DNA from: Thermomucor indicae-seudaticae
Taxonomy: Eukaryota > Mucoromycota > Mucoromycetes > Mucorales > Lichtheimiaceae
NCBI GenBank assembly: GCA_000787465.1
Contig: JSYX01000008.1
Span: 39,159-103,158 of the forward strand
Length of the DNA: 64,000 bases
Reading direction: 5' to 3'
A model generated the notes under the pieces. The model saw only the letters and a program-made list of their open reading frames with translations. It had not been told where the DNA came from and did no database searches. Each line of letters opens with the position of its first letter. Position 1 is the first letter of the stretch. This document shows, in pieces, positions 1 to 8,729 of the stretch. The position numbers and the translations under genes are program-made.

Positions 1-657
1 GCAAATTTTTAATCGTGAATAGGTCTGCTTCCCACTGACGAAGCTATCAAGCGGTTTGCTCGTGAATCAGTCAAGCAATCCCTACGAATTTTCGGAGGTC
101 CGGATAGGCACGTATGCTTTGTCTTGGATGGCAAGCATTCGAAACTGAAACAAGGAACCCATGCGAACCGACAAAAGATTCGCTCGTCAAGCAAAACACT
201 GGATATCGTTTACAGACAACGTCAAGCAACAGGTCACAAAAGTGTGCGGTCCATGTTTTAGGATGCAAATTATAAGTTCTAAACCGATTACAGTGTGGAC
301 ATTAGACTGTACGATGGAAAGGCTGACTACAGCAAACTATCTTTTATCACGTCTTACCATGAAGCAGACCCACAAGTTGTATATATGGCAAATATTTCAA
401 GTAAGCAGTCTGCAATTGCGAGCCCAGATGGAGATTTGTTTGCGTACTGTGGGGCCATGGACTCGGTCGTCTGTATTGATACTTTGCTGCGTTTATCCAT
501 TCTTCTCACACTCTTGGAATTTGTAAAGAATTCTCAAGTGTTTCGCCGGAGATGGGTCAGGGCTAGTAACCAGCAAACGAGGGCTATTGGAAAAGCTCGG
601 CTTGGTGAAAACCGGAGATTCCATCACGGTAATTCTGAGATACAAAGTCTTCTATAA
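1..657 (+). pseudogene. XPG/FEN1-like nuclease remnant, 5' end outside window
   Basis: Two exon-like blocks resemble the N and I regions of XPG/FEN1-family structure-specific nucleases. The first (about 23-255) has a CFVLDGKHSKLKQGTHANR stretch like the XPG-N 'DGK..K..T..R' signature. The second (295 to about 520, after a TTACAG acceptor) contains SYHEADPQVVYM followed by IASPDGDLFAYCG, which matches the XPG-I pattern EADpq...SxDgDLfaY carrying metal-binding acidic residues. After about 520 the similarity fades and I found no clean continuation, so the copy is either broken or its later exons are too diverged to follow. The true start lies left of base 1. Whether this block belongs with the coding-like sequence to its right is unknown. 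Family call moderate; pseudogene status is an inference. Confidence 0.45.
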
Positions 658-902
658 GATGGTGACTCACGCTTGTCATTTAGACTGAAAAGTCTTTAGC
701 AGTAATTTGTACATTAGCTGGAAATGACTATGCACAAAACGTCCTTATGAAGTCTTTTGCATGGGCAAAATCGTTTATCCTCCCGACTCCAATAACAGCG
801 AACGAACTACTTGATGCTGTAGGTCCCAAAAGTTCCAATATAGGATGACGGAGTTTACCGTGCAGTCGCGACAGATCAACTGCCCTAGATCAGGCAGGTT
901 TC

Positions 903-1596
903 TTGTGCGCACTTGTACGCAGAGAAGTAGCAGCTGTCAATCAAGGGAGGCAAATTGTCACACAAATTGCCAACTTGGCCATTCGACTGGTCTATGAAGA
1001 CAAATATAACTACACATTCCAGAAGATGGTATATCGCAACTTTTTTCGATACCGACCGGACGACGACGGGCGTCCGTGCTGCCGTCAGCGGGGCATCGGG
1101 TTCTGCAGCGCAGAAGATATGGCTATGGATGTGTCATATGGCAACGCTTTACGACTAACGAGCTACAAACACGGGCGAAGTGACCAGGCACAATACCGAG
1201 CGGCCGAAACTCAACCGGGAGGGCTCCATACATGATCCGAATGTCCTACTTGCCTATCCCGGTGATCCGAGCATCAAAGCTCTCTTCAGGCTGACAAACG
1301 ACAATCGCTCACTCGGTAATCTGCTTTTACTTGCAAGGCGAATTTGGTGCGAAGGGTACATTGATCGCCTTCACCAGCTGCCTAACCCCCCGAATTCGGA
1401 AATCGAAGAATATTCTTCGAACAGGTCGCAAGGGGCCTGGATGACAGTTTTCGTCCAAATATTACGCACCATTTTCTGGATTGATACGCTGCCTACCTGT
1501 CGTCGCAACTCGCAGTACAAGTTGGAGTACCTGCTGTTTGGCATGTGTCTGGAGACGATCGTTAAGTGGCTTGCACAAGAAGGTCGAGGCGCGTAA
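903..1596 (+). other. unassigned coding-like stretch (decayed exons)
   Basis: Two overlapping open frames (903-1235 and 1180-1596) have protein-like composition, for example a segment ending RLVYEDKYNYTFQKMV and a longer one containing RLTNDNRSLGNLLLLARRIW. I do not recognise a family. They lie between the XPG-like block and the PD-(D/E)XK-like gene, on the same strand, and could be middle exons of either. No convincing start codon or splice chain joins them. Confidence 0.3.
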
Positions 1597-1605
1597 GCCC
1601 GTCAT

Positions 1606-1697
1606 GAGTCCCGTTCTGAGTACTGAGCGTCCTGAGGAACCCGTCGCGAGTACCGTACTGAGTACCGTCCTGGGTATCGAGCGTCCTTAGCGGAACC
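1606..1697 (+). repeat. short degenerate tandem repeats (GAGCGTCCT / GAGTACCGT)
   Basis: GAGTACTGAGCGTCCTGAGG at the left and GAGCGTCCTTAGCGGAACCC at the right share the unit GAGCGTCCT followed within a few bases by GGAACCC, about 53 bp apart. GAGTACCGT/CTGAGTACCGTC units lie between them. One frame reads Pro/Ser/Thr/Val-rich with the motif STERP/GIERP. It may be a small coding repeat in the decayed gene. Confidence 0.4.
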
Positions 1698-1711
1698 CTA
1701 GTTGCCAAAGG

Positions 1712-3335
1712 ATGTCGAGGAAGAGACGACGAATGAGGTACTTGTTGATGGGAAACTTTTCGGACGCAAAATATAATATCTCATACTGTGCGCTACTTAC
1801 GATTCAGAATGCGCTGAGCACAAGAGGGATCTCTATTAGAGAACCGCCGAGCGTAGGCCCAGTTTTAGCTCGACGATTTTATACGTACAAGCAAGAAATA
1901 TTACGCCTTGGTAACCATAATCTGTTACAGTACAAAGCGAATTTACATGAGATAATGTAAGTTTACTGCTATGTTGCGAATGATAATTTTCAATGGCTAA
2001 CTTTTAATTAGGGCACTCTGTCACATTTTGCTCCTAAAGCCGGATGAATACCCAAGCCAGCGAAGTCGCTTCCTTGACAAAGAATACGTGGATGATGTCT
2101 ACGATAGTTTTCTAACCCGAAACTGTGCACAAGGGAATCGTATGAACAAAGACCTCTATACCGACCTTCGAGATCTTTTCCGGGTAAGTGTGTCTATTTG
2201 TCGCTGAGAGTATACCATTCATTTTTTATCTGCAGGGTCTCAACAAACCAAAAGTTAATTCAGACGTAATGCTTGAGAGTGTGACCGAAAAGCTAAGAAA
2301 CTTTCAAACGAGCTCTTTTGAGTGTCGTGTTCTTCGTCGCTGCATGAATATGTATGTGAGCTTCATTCATTAGATTTTGAAAGGGACAGGGTACTCACGG
2401 TTATGTATAATTTAGACTTAAAGAATTTCCGATGCTGCCACTTGATGAAAACTTGAGTGAGCATGATCTTATCAGTCGCTTCTTTGACCCTACTCGTCGA
2501 CCGTTGCTTAGCAGCCGGAATTGCCGCTTGCGATTGTGAGATTTAAAATGCAGTTTCAAGAAACACGAGTATTTATCGAACATGCAGGCCCGAAACAAAC
2601 GCTATGGAACGCGATTGCCGAACAAACCGTATCTCACGGCCTTATGCTGTAATTAGCGACCTGCAGGAACTCCGATACATTAGAGGCAGAGTCATTTGCG
2701 AGGTGAAGACTAAGGCTCTTAATTGAGACGGATCTAGGGACGACACGTCCCATTTGTCCCGTCCCATTTAATAATCGGGACAGTGGATGTCCCGATTAAC
2801 TGTTCTGACTAGGTCTCGAGTCGGACCCATGGCCCGTCTCATTTGTCCTGTCCCGCCCGTCCCATTAAGAGCCCAGTGAAGACATACTTCGCCGACACAT
2901 ATCTAAAGTGTTGACCTCTTACGCCTTGGAACTTTTGGAAAGAATTGCATAGACGTTCATCGCATGAACAAGGTTGTCCTTTTCAAATAGTCGGTGAGTA
3001 ATAAATGCCCATGTGCAACTTACAACCATATACTAATTGGCACGTATGTCAGGATTTCAAGCAACGTTCTATGTCGGACCCTTATTGACGAAGGAGTTTA
3101 TGCTATGGCCGAATTATTAATAAAAATAACTCTTCCATCTTGTGTACGAGAACTAGCAGCATTCATCGATCGCCTAGAAGATTTAAAAGATGTCCTCGAA
3201 ACCCTCGATACTTCCACACTCTTGGACCTGAAAGACTGGGAAATGAATCATCGCGAAACTCTCGACACACTTTCACTTGAAATGGCAGTGGACAAAACAA
3301 GATCAAAGTTTAGACGATGCCTAGTACATTTCTAA
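1712..3335 (+). pseudogene. PD-(D/E)XK-like hypothetical of a Mucorales-type family, broken by stops and a MITE
   Basis: A chain of exons joined by good splice sites (donors near 1957, 2184 and 2352; acceptors TTAG, CTGCAG, TTTAG) encodes an acidic, charged protein ending LSEHDLISRFFDPTRRPLLS. It is then cut by TGA at 2537-2539 and a frame change. Downstream blocks follow in order: RPYAVISDLQELRYIRGRV with CEVKT (2650-2710), DLLRLGTFGKNCIDVHRMNK (about 2912-2971), and GVYAMAELLIKITLPSC (about 3093-3143). The order SExDLxxRffDP / RPDAxIS...GEVK / DLLRLxxFxKxxID / GxYxMxEi matches fungal hypothetical proteins I recall from Mucorales. The D...ExK spacing suggests a PD-(D/E)XK nuclease fold, which is inference. 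A 165-bp element sits directly after the ExK codons. The aspartate expected in RPDA is tyrosine here. Start uncertain. Confidence 0.5.
2711..2875 (+). mobile_element. non-autonomous hAT-type MITE, 165 bp
   Basis: The element is flanked by a perfect 8-bp direct repeat, GTGAAGAC, at 2703-2710 and 2876-2883. Its ends are inverted repeats: it begins TAAGGCTCTTAAT and the reverse complement of its right end reads TGGGCTCTTAAT. The interior has many GGGAC/GTCCC motifs in both orientations (GTCCCATTTGTCCCGTCCC on the left, GTCCTGTCCCGCCCGTCCC on the right), like the subterminal repeats of hAT elements. An 8-bp target duplication with short imperfect inverted ends is diagnostic of the hAT superfamily. 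No transposase is present, so movement would need a partner in trans. It interrupts the PD-(D/E)XK-like gene. Confidence 0.75.
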
Positions 3336-5356
3336 TATTGAATATCAATTATTACAACGGGTTCAGTTTTATGGAGTCTGGAGGCCACCGCCACAATTAC
3401 TCGCAAGCTGCGGGACATCGACTTATGGCGATGTTGGTATCCTTCTAATATTCACATGTGAACAAAGCTGTTATTGGAGCTGGCTACTGGACGCATATGT
3501 CGAATATTGCGCATCGTTCACGGATTTGCAGTCCACGACCGTGCGGGGTGTCACAGGGCAAGGAAAGATTTTAATCTACTGTCGCCAATACATTCTCCTT
3601 TTTCTCTTCATCTTTTCCTTTTCAGATGCATGGATGCTAAAATTTTAAGACGTACCTCTTTTCTATGCTCACGGCCGAGGTTGTATGCCAGAGCTGACGT
3701 GCTTATCGGACATTTGATGAGCACCGGGTTGACCCAACTTCAATGCGAGGTTGTTTGTGAGTGTAAATCAGTTTGGTACAGAGCGTCCATTGCATTGAAT
3801 GCTAGCGCATACCGGTTCTATCCCACAGCGCCAGATAGTTTTCTATGAGCGCAAAACAAAAGGAAAAATACGGCAATTTGGGACAGCAGTAATCTGGGAC
3901 AGGCATTACGCGGGACGGGTATCACCAGGGGCAGCCATATTGGGGATAAGCAATCTAAGATTCTCCCAATTTATGCTGAGAATATTATGCTGAAGGTTCA
4001 GAATAGGAAGTTCGGAGAGCAAAATAGGGGTAAATGGACAGAAAACAGATCAGGGCAATGGCACCAGAACGGATGTAGTGAGGACCGTCAAAAATATAAA
4101 AATGATGTTTTTGCCGCCAGACATGCACGCTAGCGACTAAGGTAGTAATTTATTGTCTACAGTGAAAATGTCCGGCTTTTGCTAGGCGTCTGTCGCCGGG
4201 TATACCATTGTAAGGATGGAAGTCCAAAAATTTGACAAATAATAACGCAAATTAAAGCGTGAGAAAAAGCCTCCCTATGGAACCTTGACATTTTACCCTG
4301 CTGATTTTACTTATCATTGAATTTTCCGTAATACCAAGTTTTGCGAATGCCTATGTAAAACGTTACATCGTAGACATGCGTTATATCATGTGCTATGTTA
4401 CTAGAATTAGCAACCATGGTCCTAGGGGTGTTACTGTCGTTTTTTGCTTTGTCTTTGCCTTACGGAATAAATTTTGATAGTTTTTTGACTGGTCACTTGT
4501 GTCACATGAAAATCGCACTAGGGGAAGAAATCCTTGAATTTTGATTATGCCAGGATAAAGTAAAGGATCGGTCCTGGTATCAAAGGGTAAATAAAGGATG
4601 ATGCTGGAATCCAGGGATTAGTTCAGGGATAGATCGTCAACTATCAGTCATTTTTGCAAAGCTTATGGTTTACACCCAATCCTAAGGGTTTAGGCGACCT
4701 TCAATGATTGACTGACCTAAAACATGATTTGCAATCTCGGACCTTTACTATAACAAACGGGCCGTATAAATTTGAAGTTATCCTTGAGTCGCTCATAAGC
4801 AAGTTTTATTCAAGGAGCGTTCCATGGATTGCTCAAGGATATATGCTTGGATTAAAAGATTATTTCTCTAGTGGCGTTTCTCGTTAACTTGAGCAGCTTC
4901 TCGGAAAGGAATGTCGTTCAGGTTTTAGAAAGCCAAGCTGCCTTCTGGTCTCTTTTGGCCGCCCCAACAATCGTATTCCTTGAACTTTGAGCTTAGCGGA
5001 CCGTCGTCGTATTTATCAAGACTAGTGATACCAGACATGCCGGAAATGTAATAAATTGACACTAGTGCGAGCGGAGACGTATATGCAGGAGAAATATTTA
5101 CCTTGAAAGAGGTTAAGTATGATTTTCCTGAATTTAGGTAAATGAACGGAGGACACTCTCACATCGACAGAGCTTTACAGACACGCTGCAGCTTGATGTT
5201 GGATGATACGATTCCCCGAGTTTATTTTCCTTCTCCAGACTTATCACTATCCACTTTTTGAAAGACGAATCGACGGTACCTTATCAAAGAAGATGCGGAG
5301 CACAAAATAGGAATCCACTGCTTCTGTTCGTACAAGCACGAAGAAGCCCAGGTACA
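3336..5356. other. 2.0 kb without a recognisable gene
   Basis: The open frames here (3474-3848 and 3799-3993) have no recognisable motif or splice context and may be further decay products of the gene to the left. GGGAC-rich sequence at about 3877-3930 (TTTGGGACAGCAG, CTGGGACAGG, GCGGGACGGG) recalls the MITE interior, but I see no paired ends or target duplication. From 4000 to 5356 I see only AT-rich intergenic sequence and the presumed promoter of the mannosyltransferase. Confidence 0.5.
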
Positions 5357-6850
5357 ATGTCATTAAAGTACTCCAAACGACAATCCGTCCTGCTACTGTA
5401 CGCAAGCTTTGTTATCCTTGCATTCCTATTTATTAAACCATTTTTGCGGGTAAAATCGTCGTTCAAGACGGTTGATCAGTACTCCCATTGGTCCATGGTC
5501 AATCATCCCAATGTCCGTGATCAGTCCGCTGAACCAGCATGGAAAAACACTACCCGGGCAAAGGCGGCGTTCGTAATCCTGACGCGGAACTCGGAACTCG
5601 ACGGCGTTCGAAAGGCAATGAAACAACTGGAGGCTCGGTTTAACCGTCGATTCAACTATCCCTATGTCTTTCTGAACGACGAGCCCTTTACAGAAGAGTT
5701 TAAGGAACTTACAACGAGCCTGACTAACGCCGAGACCAAATACGGTATTGTGTATCTCGACGGGAATGTCTGGTTTGCCCGACCAATAAGCTTATCGTAC
5801 GTTCGTAGGACTGATACCTGAGGAACACTGGAGTTATCCAGACTGGATCGACGTGAAAAAGGCCAATGAATCACGCCAAAAAATGGCTGAACAGGATATC
5901 TTGTACGGAGGCAGCTTATCCTATAGACACATGTGCCGGTAAGGAGCTCTTAATCTGAGCTCGATATGTCAGAGAGACGGAGCTGACGTATCAGAGGCAA
6001 TCCAGTTTCGAGAGCGGCTTCTTTTATCGACATCCATTACTTGACAAATATGAATTTTATTGGTAAATTATAGGAGCAATGCATGTTTATAGGAATATCT
6101 CTGATCCAAAGATACATAGGCGCGTTGAGCCTTATGTAGAATTCTTCTGCGACATAGACTATGACCCGTTTTTGTATATGCAAGAGAACAACAAGAAGTA
6201 TGGTAGGTTTTTCTGTTATAGAGGGTGAAAACCCAATTCTTATTACTGGTTATTGGGGATAGGCTGGACCATAGCTTTACTTGAACTCCCGGAAACTGTC
6301 CCGACATTATGGTCGACCGTCAGATCATTTATGAAGGAGTATCCTGAGTTGATCCCAAAGAACAATCTGATAGATTTTGTATCCAACAATGGTGGCTATA
6401 GTTATAACTTGTGCCATTTCTGGAGCAATTTTGAGATTGGTGACCTCAGATTTCTGAGGAGTGAGGCTTACAGCAAGTTTTTTGACTACCTTGACAAAGC
6501 AGGTGGCTTCTTCTACGAGCGGTAAGTAGTTATCAGTCATCTATATCTATCCCAATTATTCATGTCGGAGTAAGCTGGGGCGATGCTCCTGTTCACTCTA
6601 TAGCAGTGTCCCTATTCCTGACAAAATCTGAAGTACATTTTTTTGACGACATCGGATACAAACATGAAGACTTTATGCATTGTCCACGGGCCAAAGAGCT
6701 GCAAAAAAAATGTCATTGTGACTCTGAAGAAACTTTTGGTGAGAAATTGGAGACGCCACTTTTATCTTCCCAATTGCTGACCCGCTATGTTATGCTGCAG
6801 ATCTAACTGAAAATTCGTGTTATCGACGATGGGTGCTTATAGACGAGTGA
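5357..6850 (+). CDS. alpha-1,2-mannosyltransferase, GT15 (Kre2/Mnt1 family)
   Basis: Golgi type II membrane enzyme that adds alpha-1,2-mannose from GDP-mannose to O- and N-linked glycans of secreted and wall proteins. Seven exons join in frame: 5357-5744, 5809-5938, 6006-6062, 6120-6202, 6263-6521, 6575-6738 and 6801-6850, giving 376 residues, close to yeast family members. A short cytosolic tail is followed by a membrane anchor (about residues 10-26, [18 protein letters not shown]). Then come [21 protein letters not shown], the [15 protein letters not shown] motif, [11 protein letters not shown] with the conserved glutamate of the active site, and a C-terminal NSC near the end. The start at 5357 is preferred over an in-frame ATG at 5258 because it puts the anchor near the N terminus. 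The last intron (6739-6800) replaces a poorly conserved read-through with the expected family C terminus. Confidence 0.9.
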
Positions 6851-6931
6851 TGATAATTTTTTGCATTTTTGTATTTAATGTTTGTTCCAAAGCTATGTAC
6901 TATATTTACAAGATCTTAATGATAGTGCAAG

Positions 6932-7438
6932 TTATTCAATGTTAACCTTTGTGGTTTGCTTCTCAAGCTTTGGTACATTGATGGACAATACGCCGTCCTT
7001 AAAGGTTGCCTTGATAGCTTCTGCATTGATGGGAACAGGGAACGAGAAGCTTCGGGAGAAGGATCCCACCACACGTTCATTGGCCCACCATGACGCCGGC
7101 TCTTTGGCTTCACCTGCTTCAACTACCTCTTGGGTTCCTGACTGCTGCTCGCCGCCCGCCTGATTGGTCACAGATCTCTGGGAAGCGTTGGTGCCACGGA
7201 GCACAATAGTCCGGCTGTCCGGTACTTCGATTTCGATATCATTCTTGTTGAAACCTGGAAGCTCAGCTTGCAACTCGTAACCAGACTTGGTTTCATGCAC
7301 ATCGGTAGGTGGTCGTCGACCGAAGAAGAATGGTCGCTGGTTATGAATGGCGGTAGCTGCCAAAGGTTGGTCCAGCATAGCGAATGCTCGGTTCATTTCG
7401 CGGAGTGCTTCGTTGAAGAAACGTTGAGAAAGCGCCAT
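6932..7438 (-). CDS. small heat-shock protein (Hsp20/alpha-crystallin)
   Basis: ATP-independent chaperone that holds unfolding proteins in large oligomers. A single exon of 168 residues starts MALSQRFFNEALREM. The alpha-crystallin domain runs from about residue 45 to the end, opening PTDVHETKSGYELQAELPGF and closing with KDGVLSINVPK and a short basic-acidic tail ending VNIE. A Gln/Gly/Glu-rich insert of about 35 residues lies inside the domain (about 88-120), as in many fungal members. An upstream in-frame ATG at 7477 exists, but a TATA box at 7500-7508 would put the transcription start about there, so 7438 is the better start. It converges with the GT15 gene, with 81 bp between stop codons. 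Confidence 0.92.
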   Translation of the reverse strand: MALSQRFFNEALREMNRAFAMLDQPLAATAIHNQRPFFFGRRPPTDVHETKSGYELQAELPGFNKNDIEIEVPDSRTIVLRGTNASQRSVTNQAGGEQQSGTQEVVEAGEAKEPASWWANERVVGSFSRSFSFPVPINAEAIKATFKDGVLSINVPKLEKQTTKVNIE

Positions 7439-7499
7439 TTTTCTTCCTGTGTCGGTAGAGTAAGTCGAGCGGTACACCTTCGGGGAAAAATCCCAGGCT

Positions 7500-7508
7500 C
7501 TTTTATAT
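7500..7508 (-). promoter_or_regulatory. TATA box of the sHSP gene
   Basis: On the minus strand the sequence reads ATATAAAAG, 62 bp upstream of the chosen ATG (7438). The spacing supports that start over the ATG at 7477. Confidence 0.65.
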
Positions 7509-7538
7509 CCTTTGTTTAAAATTCCTATCGATTACTGG

Positions 7539-7563
7539 GGAACGTGCTAGAAATGCCTTGAAA
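7539..7563 (-). promoter_or_regulatory. step-type heat-shock element upstream of sHSP
   Basis: The plus strand has GAA at 7540-7542, 7550-7552 and 7560-7562, exactly 10 bp apart (TTC on the transcribed strand). Three like-oriented units with 10-bp periodicity is the known step-type HSE bound by Hsf1 trimers. It lies about 35 bp upstream of the TATA box. Confidence 0.55.
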
Positions 7564-8729
7564 CTATGCGAATGAGTCAAACGCGAATCCGACGATTCCG
7601 GCCATTCCCATTGCTGGGCATGAAATTCGCGGGGCATAAATGACTAAATTTGGCAATCCCCGGCAGGTTCCAACAAATGAGCTTACACACTCTTTACGTG
7701 TCCATATGCCGGATATTCGATGGATAGCTATGAGTCAATCGTCAATCACAGCCGCTGGCGATGACTCCTTTTGTACTGGTGCCATATTCAATTTGGCTTT
7801 CTGGTAAAGGATGTCTGCACGAATATGAGCGATAGTCAGAATCAGCTATCTCCTGTCAATATGTAGGTGCATCATCGAAAGGGCTGGATTCTCCAATTTA
7901 CAAGGGCTTGTTATATGTGCAAGGATCATGTCGAGTTTCAAACGTGATTTTAACCAGAGCGCATGCATTTTCCTCTCTTGCAGAAACCACGAGCATACTC
8001 GTGTGAGCGCTCGTTTGAGCGTTATGTGATCCTCCTGTACACGCTATCGGCAAGAGACCATCTATCAAGACTACTGCCCAAGGCAAGACATCAAGCCTTT
8101 CTGCAAGATTTCTCCAGTAATGAAAGAAAGCCGGCCAAACCAGGCTCCTGTTCCCAAGACAGATAAACGTTTTCATGATAAGTTGATACCGGTCGCTCCT
8201 GTAAATCCATAGCAACATATTACGAATAGAAAAATACTTTTATTGCCATATATATTCTCATCCTCAATTTTGGGGCAAACACACGTTTGCATACTGACCT
8301 TACTTTTTGGGTAGAAAACCCTATGCCCAAATGCAAATAGAATAGTCCAAGTTTATAGAAATGATGTCGCTAATAATGCAGGCATATCAATATGCATAAT
8401 CGATCAAGGGACAAAAGTTATGGCGTCAAATACGTCTTTGTTGGTAATCTATGCCGTAGTACATGGTGGGCCTGAAGTCGAATAATTCATAATAAACGAT
8501 AAGGCTGCATGCGTGGACGACACTGCTTCGCGAAAGAACATTGACTGAAGAGGGGTCCTTCAAATCTTGCTATTCAAATATCCAGGTAGTCGTCTAAATG
8601 TTACTTAAGTGCCATCTGTGTTGAAAAGCGTTTGTACATTACGTTTCGCACCGTCTGGATGCCAAATTTGGCGTTCCCGAACCTGAATTTTGTTTGCAAG
8701 TGGTGCGTTTACTGGCCGAGCAAAGCCTA
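7564..8729. other. divergent intergenic region, sHSP / RMI1
   Basis: About 1.2 kb between divergently transcribed genes. The short open frames here (7898-8218 minus, 7963-8166 plus) lack splice or motif support. I see no RNA gene. Confidence 0.5.

Noticed and set aside
3877..3935. Second copy of the hAT MITE suggested by GGGACAG/GGGACGG motifs
   Set aside because: No inverted ends or 8-bp duplication could be found around it.
4674..4694. CCTAAGGGTTTAGG taken as a telomeric repeat
   Set aside because: A single short palindrome-like unit, not a tandem array.
7898..8218. 106-codon minus-strand frame upstream of RMI1, and its plus-strand partner 7963-8166
   Set aside because: No motif, no start context, overlapping on both strands; consistent with chance.
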